This document shows positions 49,311 to 59,992 of a DNA stretch of 64,000 nucleotides, piece after piece. How positions within the stretch are numbered: the stretch's first letter is position 1; every line of letters begins with the position of its first letter. The position numbers were made by a program, and so were the translations under genes. The notes beneath the pieces are model-generated. The model was not told where the DNA came from. It worked only from the letters and a program-made list of their open reading frames with translations, and did no database searches. The stretch is from Sphagnum magellanicum (Eukaryota > Streptophyta > Sphagnopsida > Sphagnales > Sphagnaceae): NCBI GenBank assembly GCA_021904315.1, contig CM038908.1, forward strand, positions 14,528,501 through 14,592,500, read 5' to 3'.

Positions 49311-51030
49311 CACTAGTAGAAATTGGCTAAAATGTAACCATTCTATTTGTGACTACATGCAATTATTAGTCATTTGTGACTACCTTTGAACATTTTTGCA
49401 ACCATTTTACAATTAGTTTGTGATTATTGCGGTTTCCATCCAAGAAGAACAACTTATATCCCATTATTTACAAATGTGACCAATTTAGTTGCAACCTTAT
49501 GAATATACAAAGGTGTATTTTGTGTATTCTAAAAGGTATAGTTGGGTATATTAAGATCTACAACTGTATATTTTGAATATATATGAATGTCCATATTCCA
49601 TGTGTATTCAAGGATTATTATTAGAATTAAATGACCTTCATATTATGTTCACACAAAGTATATGTTTTGAGTATATTAAAGTTTTATGTAAGATATTTAT
49701 TAAATATATTGTGGCCATGTTACAAGTTTAACCAAGTTCTTTTATTATATTTTTTAAACTTATCACAAATGACATCTATTATTATATTTTTACTATCTTA
49801 TTTATTTTTGTTGATAACCTTAGAATTCAAAAAACTAATCTTTAAGTTTTTTTTACTAGAATTATTACTATTTTAAAATTTTAAAATTTAAATTTATTAT
49901 TATAAAGAATAAATAATTATGGGAATAATTATAATAAAGTAGTTAGCCTCAGCTAATTTTTTAAAAAAAAATATTGGCGTTTTAAAAATTAGTGATTGAT
50001 ATTTATAATTAATATTTCATTAAAATTTATTATTGTATAATAATTCATAATTAAATAAATTCGTTAATTAAATAATTAAGTAATTAAAAAAATTCTTGAT
50101 TATTACTATAAGTAATTGGTTTGTGGGCTAGTTTATTAATTATTTGTTACTTTTTAGTTTATTTGTTAATTAATTAGTAATCTTATTAGTTAATTTGTTG
50201 ATTTATTAGTTAGTTAGTTAGTTAGTCACTTAACTACTTAGTCATATAATTTACAAAAATTAAAATGAGGATGAAAATATGGGATAAAATTTTTAGTTGC
50301 AAGTAGTTTGCAACTAAACATTTGTAGTTGCAAACTACTTGCAATTAAAAACGTTATCTCATATGTTTTGTCTTTCATTCTAATTTTGAAAAATATAATC
50401 AAAGTGTTTTATTTTACATTTTCATTTAAAAAAACATAGGCATATGGGGTGAACTAATTAAAAGGCTTAACCAAAAATAATAAGTATTCATGTATCTATG
50501 CCAAACTTACTTATTTCCTTAACCTACCTACCCACTTAAGTAGGTATTTAGCCTGGGTAAGCAAATAAGTTATATTTAGTTAAATGTCTAATTTAATTAG
50601 ATGGGGTATGTAGATCCTACCTACTTAGTTAATTTACATACTGAAATATTGATTTTTTTATAAAAAAATTGATTAATGTGCCATGTGGCAAATTTTTATT
50701 GCACCGTGTGTCACAATTAAAACCATTCAAGCATAAAAACTAGATGTCTTAGATTATTTTAAAATTATAATAAAAATATTTGACATTATTAAAAGTTGGG
50801 ACACATGGTAATAGATCATTTGCTCCCATTGTCCACTAAAAAAGTCATATCCTAATCACAAGTAACAATATGTATATTACCAATAAGAGGATGAAAATGT
50901 ATTTTATTGATTTTTTTCCATCCAAAATTCATTGTTTTTTGCATGCAATTTGTTGAATGTAATTATTTTAATCGCAAATGTAAACATTAGTCGCAAGGAC
51001 CAATTGCAAAATCGCCATTTTCTATTAATA
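49311..51030 (-). mobile_element. CACTA non-autonomous element, copy 4
   Basis: The left end is CACTAGTAGAAATTGGC and the right end CATTTTCTATTAATA, where ATTAATA replaces the expected ACTAGTG by transitions only. AAT flanks both (49308-49310 and 51031-51033). It is the reverse of copy 3 and shares the ACACGTG-like, TAGGTA-array (50505-50640) and palindrome modules, but it is 1 kb shorter, mainly in the AT-rich part. It is nested in the element 48253-51839. Confidence 0.85.
50297..50344. repeat. Central hairpin of CACTA copy 4
   Basis: A perfect 20-bp stem (TTGCAAGTAGTTTGCAACTA at 50297-50316 and its complement at 50325-50344) has an 8-base loop. Imperfect outer pairing extends to about 50240 and 50400. 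Compared with copy 3, the stem has GTAGTT instead of GTCATT, and the opposite arm has changed to match. Confidence 0.9.
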
Positions 51031-51839
51031 AATGTTATAATGTTTTTGTAGTAACAATGGATTTTACTTTAATTTTACAAATTTAGTTTATTTTGAAAAT
51101 TTTAATTTCAAATTTAAATTAGATGTACATTAATTTTATTTTAGTTTAATTTTTTTAAAATTCCATTTTACTCATGTCAATTAATAATAGATAAATAAAT
51201 AGATGGTTTAGTTTGGGACTAGTTTTTAGACATATACATGCATTCAATTGATAATTGATTATCATAGATATTAATCGAATCATGGAATTTGAATAATTCA
51301 AGATTAACATGATTTACTTTCTAATAATTTTGATAAAAGTAGCAAATTTCATATTAATACTCCATTTTTTCATTATATATATTTTCGAAATTTCCATCTT
51401 GTACATTATTTATTTATTTATTTGAATAGTTACAAATAATAATTGAATTTGTGATAACTATATATCTTTTGTCATTTTTTTCGTAGTGAAGTCTTAGAAA
51501 TGGGAACATGATTTTTTTCCATTTTACTATTACCATGTCATTAAAAAAAAACATTATAATCATGTGTGTCATACTTTATTGACTAATTTTAATCATGTTA
51601 GTTGTATTAGTCAACATAGACAAATCCATATGGATACCAACATTTACCATGTGTGTAATGTTTTTTTTTATTTGACTATAATGCTAGATTATTCAATTAT
51701 AATGGACATTACTATTTTTGATATTAGTCATGATGGACACATTTAATCACTTTAAATATGAGTATATTCTAGATATTGGTTATATGTACTCATTTTAAAC
51801 ATGATGCTAGTACCATAAAAAGTATGTTTTTGTAGTGTG

Positions 51840-54119
51840 TTTACAAAGTCCTCTAGGCATGTGCTAACTAACATATGGTTTAATTTATGGGAAGAACATA
51901 TGCTAATTTAGGATGGGAAGTTAGAAAGTAGTGGGCAAGGACATGTATACAAGCTTGAGGTTCATTTTGATTCAATTGAATGAAGAAGGTGAAAGCACAT
52001 TATGGTGACCCCTTTTTGGGCACTTTTTGGTCTAGTATTATAGTATATACAATATAATTGTTCCAAACATATGGTGCATTTAATTTTGGAGATCAAATTT
52101 GATTTTTTGGCCCTACAATTGTTATTTTATGAAATTAATGTTGTCTAATATTATTGTAAAAATAAAATAAAATTTCATTATCTAATTTGAAGGATCCATG
52201 GGTATACTTATAATACACATTGGCATAAATTATAATAGGGCCATTGTTTCATTTTGATTGCATTGACTTTAAGGCTTCATTAGTCATTAAAATAATCAAT
52301 TTTTATGGAATTTAAAATATGGCCCATGTCTAAATATGCTTGTAATTTTCCATGTGAATGTGATTGCTTGTCAAAATTTCAATTTATCACACGTTTATTT
52401 CATCTTTGCTAAAAAAACTCATTGTTGAAATGAAAAATTTGAAATTGGTCACATGACATCCAAACATGGTTTAAACTATGTGAAATGACATGGTTCAATA
52501 TACCTTCAACTTTCATAAGGATTTAAAATATTTTAAATCATTTTTGGACTATATTATTTGTGTTTTTGAATACACATGTATACTACATTTGTTCTCACAA
52601 ATATATTTAATTTTTCACTTTATAAAATGAAATGAAATAATTTATTTTTTAATATCTTGCATAGGTTATATTTTAACATAATATGCAAAAATATTGTGAA
52701 AATGTTTCAAAATTTTGAGGTGGGATGCACTCAAACATGCACATTGTTAAAGGGGTAGGTTGATTACATTGTTTTGGATGAACAATGCATTAAGGATAGG
52801 GATTGATCATTGGATATTGGGTTTAAATTTTGAATTTTGATTTAGTTTTGAATCATGTTGATGGTGACTTGGGGATTGCCCAAAGATGGGAGTTATGGGG
52901 AAAGGATTTTCATTTTTAGACACACAATTTTGGAGTAAAGAAATAGATGTAAGTACTTTGTAGCATAAACTACAAATGTTGTTTTTGATATACTACAAAT
53001 TTAATCTTGCTATTTTGATTTCATTTCAATAGAACATGGAATTTTGCTATATTTTGATTAAAATATTCAGTAAACACGAGAAGTATAGACTTCTGCAATG
53101 ATTTTTATATTCAAATTGTTGTGTGAATTCTCTATAGTATAAAAAATGTAAGGGAATGAATGGTAATTTTTTTTCGATTTTTTACATTATATCTTGAAGT
53201 ATAGATTTTGGTTAAATAAGATAACCATGAATATGGTGTTTTAATGAATTGCAAAGGCATGTGTGTGTAAAATCAAGGCATGGATTTTGAATGTTTGCAT
53301 ATTGTAGAGTAAATTTGTTGTTACAATAAGTGTGGAGTAGTTTTGCAAAAATTTAATCCACATATACCATTTGACGACCATCTTTTGGGGAATTAATTTT
53401 TTTTTACAGGGACAAAGAAGGTTTTTCACATTTCTGTTGTTTATATTATAGATGAAGGTGTTCAGAAAAATGATTTAATATATAATTCAAAATTAGAAAG
53501 GGTATGTTAGAAAATATTAAAGGTCTATATGGTTAATGCCATAAAGGCTACAGAAGGATCTATAGACTTTAAAGAAGAAGGATTGTGAAACAAGATGAAT
53601 CGAATGGTGACTTGAAATTTACAGTAGCAATTGGATGTGAAGGCAAAATTGTTAAGTCACTAAAAGACAAACAAAATACAATCTTGGAAATGGAGAGGAG
53701 TATGTGGGACTTACAAAAATCCCATATCGGAATCTGATGTTGGACAAATGAGTTCTAAAAACAAAAGAAAGACTTGAAAGGCACAAGATGTTTCTACCAC
53801 AAGAGGTGGTAAGGCATGAAATATGGACTAGTGGTCTTTATAAAATGCACAATTATAGATGACAATCTCCATAGAAAGAGATGTAGTTGAATATTCACCC
53901 AAATGAATGGGTGTAGTATACTTCTTAGTTGTAATTTGTGGTTCAGAGTTGTAGGGATCAAGATGGAGCAAAGACTTTTATAGTACTTGATCAACCGCTA
54001 AAAATTTCAAATCCAAAATCAATGACTAGTTGAAGAAGGGATATTACATGAGGTATACAATCCAAGTTTGTGTACTAGTGTACATTTCTAGATTATTATG
54101 AATTAATGGAAGATTGGGA
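51840..54119. other. AT-rich stretch, no gene seen
   Basis: At 51988 lies one end, GGTGAAAGCACATTATGG followed by GACCCCTTTTTGGGC. It is like the ends of the GGGTGAAAGC elements, but no matching second end was found, so it is probably a truncated copy. The remainder has short unsupported frames only (53241-53429, 53794-53994). Confidence 0.45.
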
Positions 54120-57100
54120 GGTGGAAGAAAACACCAATATTGATGTGCCTAAAAAAATTTAAGAGAATTACCTACAATCATTGAAAATGTAGAAGCATAG
54201 GTGAATGTGTTAGATGAAATACCACAATCATATTCACATCAAGGAAATTTAGAGTTGGATCAAACAAGGTACATAGCCGAAACATGGGATCATGAATTTA
54301 TGGATTTGGAGGTAGCTAGATTACTATTAAAAGTTTATGCATTTTGTGAGGAAGAAGGACATGCAATTATGGATTGTCACAAGCCTTTTCATATCAGAAT
54401 AGGTATTGTTAAAGATGTGGAGTTACAGAATGTGGCAGGAGCATTAATGGATCAATCACAAGACTAGGAACCAAGAATTTTTATACTCTAGATCAAATTG
54501 AAAGGCATGGAGTTGGGAAGTCAATTAGGACCACATAATCAATAGATTCATCCATCGATTTAATTCAAGAACAGAATACCAAAGGTGTATTCACATCCAC
54601 ATTCTGCACCATAGAAGATACTAATGGGTAACCATAAAATGGGCATCATTAAACTCGAGTTAATTTAGTTTCACCAAGAGTGTTAGAAGTGGTAGTTGTT
54701 GAAATTCAGAGACAACCTGCTAGAATAAAAGTTATTCAATCACCCAATGCTATCATGACAACCACAGGAGTGGAAACAATTATTGCGCTTAGCATGAATG
54801 TTATCAAAGGGGGAATAGTAATTGGATCTATAACAAACTTGGGTTGTGGATTAGGTGGAGTCTCAGTAGGAAGGAATTTGAGTAGGAGTTCAAGACTACT
54901 AGCAACAAATACTAGAGTTGTTGGGACACCACATATAGTGTTTACTAACCCAATAATGACTATTCATGTAAATAGAATTGAAGACTCACCATCAATGAGC
55001 TCAATAGTTGCTGAATGGTATAAAAGTACAAATGTTGAAAATGCAAAAAGAAGGTGTTGAGACCCTGACTTTAAAAAAGATGCTGATCTAGATGCTCATG
55101 TCAAAGTGTTCAATTTTGTAATGAAGGCAAATGTAAAAACTTTTGAAGAGTATATCATTAATGCATTTAGGGTGAAAGCAAGAAAAAAAGGAGCTAGTCA
55201 TGCCAAGGTTAAAGTCCTTTTTAAGGATTACATTTTCCATGTGGCAATTTTCTATTAATTTATATTACTTTTTCACACAATTTTTCAATATTAAATTTAA
55301 GGCCAACTATGACATATAACATGATAAAAACTCGAATTTTTTTGCACCAAGCCTTACATTATATTCAAATATATAATTTCATTTTGAACCATGATTACAA
55401 ATTCAAAACTATAATAGGGTAGAAAGAGTACATTAGAATATTAAAATCTAAAAACCTATATGTATTTTCATTTTTTGAATGTTTTGAATACATGGATCCC
55501 TTCTTGTGGAATATATTAAAGTTCACAAAATAATTGAAACAATTTGGTGAACATTTGATAAGGGAAAAATAATTTTGATACAATAAACCATTTGTCCACA
55601 TGCTTTTCTTGAGTGCTTTAAACATATAAAAAGACTTTTGAAACATGGTGAATTTTCATGAAAATTTTGTAGTTACAACTTTGAAAGTATAAAAATTTAT
55701 TGTAAGAATAAACTAATTTTTTTGATATATATTGTTCCCATGGTGATTTTCAAATTTTCAAAAAATAATTTTTAAGGATTGTCCACACACTGCTTGGCTC
55801 CTTTTTTTCTTGCTTTCACCCTTTAGTTATACGTTAAAAGATTCGTCAAACTGATGCCATAATTACATGTTAAAATTTTTCGACTGTATTTTTTCAAATC
55901 TTACACATGCATTTTACAAACATCATTGGAAGATTTAGAATGACAAACAAATATACATGGAGTTGAAGAACATGAAATAGGAGACTAAGAAAGTGTAGGT
56001 TTATTATGAGTGATTCAGAAGTTGGCTCATGGTTTATAAGTACCAACCACATATAGTTTTTTTATTATTGTGTTTAGAGCAGGCTTGTAATCATACCTCA
56101 AAATTATGATTACAAGGATGAAGCGATCAACACTGCAACAACATAAGGAGGTGGTGATGTTGTGTGAAAAAGACATAACTATTGCAAAAGCAAGGAGTGC
56201 ACTTTTAGTACCATAGAGTACCAAACATGCAAGAATAGTGAAAACACAGAGTAATATAGGGAAGACTAACAAACATTGCACAAATTGTGGAATGACTAGT
56301 CATAATGTGGAGACATGCAAAAATAAGGAACAAACCATAGTGGTAGCCATAGAAATAACATAACAAAGTAAAAAACCATGGAAGACATTTTCATATGCAT
56401 GGTACATCTGTGGTTTGAATGGACATAAAATGATAGACCATCCAAAGTTTATTCAAATGCAGAAGATGTTTCATGGGAAATTTATGACAGTAGCAAAGGT
56501 TTAACCTATTGTTAAAATATAAACAATGATTACAAATGTGAAAATGGTGGATGTTAATGTTACAACAAGAAGTAAGGCAACTAAAGAACATGTGTTCAAG
56601 GATAAAGAACCAAGGAAAGCAAAAAATGTTGTTGACTAGGACAAAGAAAAACGATTAAAGAAATCAATGGTGGAAACAATTCAATAGATTCAGAAAACAC
56701 AGACCCAAACAAAAGGACCATCCACATCCATGGAAGGATGGAACACAACCTAGCTGGGTATGCCAAATATTATTCCTATGGAAGTATAAAAATTTTAGGA
56801 GGTAGTGAGTTCACAAGAAAAATTTTGGCTACAATAAAAGAGATTTTTTTGGACATTGGTAAGCAAGTTAGTTCTTTAGTACCAAAGGTAAGGACAACTA
56901 TTGTAGCAATAAATAATCATATGGCAATTATCCAAGTACAAATTAGGAAGAATACAATAGAAGATGTGTTGTTGGATGGAGGTTCTAGAGTTAATATCAT
57001 CATAAAACAATTGAGATTAAGGTTGGGGCTTCCAAAGCCTAAACTTGCACCATATAATTTGAGGATGGTAGATTAAACAACTACAAAACCAATGGGTTTG

Positions 57101-57990
57101 ATTAAAGATCTAAAGATATATGTTCATGGTATTCTTTATATAATCATGTTTATTGTATTTTAGAATAGTGTGATAGATTTTAGTTATTCCATGTTGTTGG
57201 GGATACCATGGTTGAGGGATGTTATAATGGCACATGATTAGGGGAGTAACACCGTTACCATACAAGGGAATGAGATAATTAGAATAATTATAATCACCAA
57301 GCATTTGGGAGGTGAAGTAAGAAGACCATAAGTGTAATTGTGCTATGATTATCAAAATGGTACTATAGATGAAGAAGAAGAAGATATCATCTTTGTTATA
57401 GAGCCATAGTTGTTCTCCATAGGAACAATAAATTTACCTGAAACAATTCATTCTATGAAAACCATAAATGTGGAAATCATGGATACTAGTGGGAAGATTG
57501 GTATTTCAAAGCTAAATTCTAGGATATAGAGCGCAGAAACGAAGACAATTGGCAACATATATGAGCCAAAAGTAGCTCTGGAGGATAAGATGTATTTGGA
57601 AACGTACTTTAGTCATCAACCAAGGAGTGTTGCAATGGATGAAACTTTAGCAAATCAAAGCACAAAAATTGTAGATAATTAGATGGATGTTAACTAAAGA
57701 TCAACAATTGATGAAGCTTAATTTGAAAATTGATGCAAAACCATAGTTGGTGAAGATTAATGCAGTGTTGGAGATAGGCAAGTGTTGGAAGTGAAACAAT
57801 TGTTGAAGGAGTTCAAAGATGTTTTTGCATGGACATACAAAGATTTGAATGGGATTCCTATCATCTGTGCATATATTGTTATAACTTATGAACACGTGAA
57901 ATCTTATATAATCATTTTTGGTGAAATAAAATTGTGCACTTAAATGTTTGTTGTAATGAAAGTCATATACTTGACCCTTATTTACCAATT
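54120..57990 (+). mobile_element. Ty3-type LTR-retroelement internal fossil (gag, protease, RT start)
   Basis: Broken, old element fragment on the plus strand. Parts in order: gag with zinc-knuckle remains (EEEGHAIMDC near 54350; CTNCGMTSHNVETCKNK near 56285); the aspartic protease, recognised by VLLDGGSRVNIII followed by RLRLGLPKPKLAPYNLRM at 56738-57076; the region after protease (YSMLLGIPWLRD near 57185); and the start of reverse transcriptase (KQLLKEFKDVFAWTYKDLNGIP-like wording, 57795-57860). The rest of pol and both LTRs were not found. It is interrupted by a DNA transposon at 55170-55821 and carries many breaks. It belongs to the same family as the gag fossil near 34-36 kb. Confidence 0.8.
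55170..55821. mobile_element. DNA transposon with GGGTGAAAGC ends, copy 2 (652 bp)
   Basis: Perfect 25-bp inverted ends (55170-55194 and 55797-55821) begin GGGTGAAAGCAAGAAAAAAA. TTTA occurs on both outer sides (55166-55169 and 55822-55825). There is no transposase in the AT-rich interior, and the minus frame 55395-55646 has no domain. It sits within the gag part of the Ty3-type fossil, so it is younger than that fossil. Confidence 0.85.
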
Positions 57991-59840
57991 CAATCGTAGA
58001 AAAAAAGCCAACTACAACACACTTGTTAGAATTATTTTTTTGATTATTTTGAAAAGATCATTGGTCAATGGTCAATACCAGACTTGGCTAGTTATTGATT
58101 TTTGATCCAACAATAAAAGTTAGAATTTCTTTTGAAAGATTGGTGATTAAAACACTCCATAAAACACTAATTTTTCACCAATTTAAAAAAAGTTTTGTGA
58201 ATTGGTCAAATTTGCCCAAAGAATTTTTTTTGCCTTTGTGGTCAACATAAGTTTATCTGCTAATTTTCAATTTACTCATTTGTTGTGACAATCCATGATT
58301 CATGGGAACATCAAAGATTCAAAGTGGACAATGCAAGAACTCTTATACAAATTAGGAACAGATTTGGGAACTCTAGAATAAGAACTTGTTCTTAAGCAAG
58401 ATTCACACCTGATGTTAGGGTATTTCTGTTAACATGTCATTAACATAGCCATTACACATTTTACATTTTAGCACATAGTGTTAGTAGTGATGAAACTTTA
58501 GAGATCAAGAAGATTTGTGAATTCACACTTAAGGGCATTGCTCTGTGCCACATCCTATTTTGCTACCCTAACATCATAGAACATTCACACCAGAGGTATC
58601 CTAAAGGTGGGTAACAGTATTGTCTTTTCTTTCACTCTATATGGAGAGTAATGGGGAAGGAGGTAAGATCTAAACCTGCCCCATCTTGTATGTGCTAGTT
58701 AACATTGAGTTAAATAATCAGTTTTGGCCTTGTTACCTAACATTGAAAAACATGTCTAAAGTTTAGGTTATAGGCTGGGTTGAATGTTAGCTACCATCAA
58801 CATTAACATCAAACACCACTTGCTACCTAAGATGCCATGTCATTTACAATGCTAGCTAACAATTCACATGTGAATACACCTAAAAATCAAGAAAACTTAA
58901 CACTGACTTACTATTGATCTAACACCAACACCAGGTGTGAATCGTACTTTAGAAACCCTCTAGCAACCTGCCAGGGAAAGGTGAGAAAGTGTCGTTACAT
59001 GTTCCCTTTATTCCCATCTAGCGTTGGTGGTGGGGTATCCCGTATCTGATTTCCTAAAAAGAGGACGAAAGGAAAACTTCAGTCCCTTCGCTAGCAAAGC
59101 ATGCGCTCTTTGTGAACTCATGCTTGCATCACCCAAGTTTTTTCCTTGGACGAGCTTGTAACTTTTAAGTTCTTCGCTAGGGCGCCTAGGATCAGTACCC
59201 TTCCTTTCTCAAATTCCAATATGTTACATTCAAACTTCAAAGGCACATGCACAGACCCATTCTGGATCAATCTCCAGATTATGGGCTGACGTTGCTGATC
59301 CTTTATGTACGTCTCTATCTTTTCCCAGATTCTTTGTCCACCACTATCTGTTTGTGTGGGTGCCTGGGATGAAGGAATTTTTGTTTCAATTTAGTGACTT
59401 TGAAAAATTTGGAGAAATTTTCTCTAAAAATAAAATTTATTCGAAATTAAACTTATAAAAACAGTATGTTCCAGAATTTTCTTTAAAAAATTCGCTGGGT
59501 TTCCGAAACACACCCAGGAAAAAAACCTAGTGGGACCAGGGTTCTTTTTTCAATTTTCTGATATTAAAAATCTGGCGAATTAGCAAAAGTAGTCTAGTTT
59601 GCTCTAGAAAATTTATAAAAATCTGGGTGAGACCAGTCACCAACCAAAGAAGAAACAAACCGCAGTTCAAACTTAGTTCTTTGGATTAGTACAAAATTCA
59701 AAAACATTCACAGAGAATCCTGTTTCCAAATCTTTTAATTAATAAATTTCTTATAGTGGCGACTGCCCATGTAACGCGAAACGCTAGATACCTCTCCCAT
59801 CAAGCTCTGTCCGGCGCCCTTTCTGGGCCTGACACTGCAG
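57991..59840. other. Stretch without gene, possible LTR remnant near its right end
   Basis: No frame is supported. Composition rises in GC from about 58950. The text ATTTCTTATAGTGGCGACTG near 59750 resembles the junction of an LTR end and a TGGCGACT-type primer site, and TGTTAGGGTA near 58418 could be an LTR start. No second LTR or coding part is visible, so this stays a suggestion. Confidence 0.3.
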
Positions 59841-59873
59841 CCCTGCGAAGAACCGTGTGGTTCTGCCGCAGGG
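59841..59873. repeat. GC-rich hairpin
   Basis: CCCTGCG pairs with CGCAGGG and AGAACC with GGTTCT around a GTGT loop, with a small internal mismatch. It is strikingly stable for this AT-rich window. It does not look like a tRNA and lacks a poly-T tract directly after it. Function unknown. Confidence 0.75.
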
Positions 59874-59932
59874 TTTGACTTTTTGACTGTGGAAGTTATT
59901 ACATATAGTAAAGGACGTCGTGAAGCATCATT

Positions 59933-59992
59933 TCATCCATCTGTCCTGTCATCCATCCGTTCATCCGTCCGGTCATATATCCGTCCTGTCAT
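59933..59992. repeat. CATCCGTCC-type short repeat
   Basis: Words CATCCATC, TCATCCGTCC and TCCTGTCATC alternate over 60 bp with a loose period near 12. A 62-codon plus frame (59883-60071) passes through it but is not supported as a gene. Confidence 0.7.

Larger units (their letters stand above)
48253..51839. mobile_element. CACTA-like element hosting copy 4
   Basis: The left terminus CATTACTACAAATATG mirrors the right terminus, whose complement is CACACTACAAAAACATAC. CACTACAAAAA is a common plant CACTA start. TTT flanks both proposed ends, but the sequence is low in complexity, and a border at the TAGTG ending 51837 is an alternative. Subterminal GACTAA/TTAGTC words are frequent near both ends. 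Copy 4 occupies 49311-51030, leaving about 1.9 kb of this element. No transposase frame. Confidence 0.55.
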
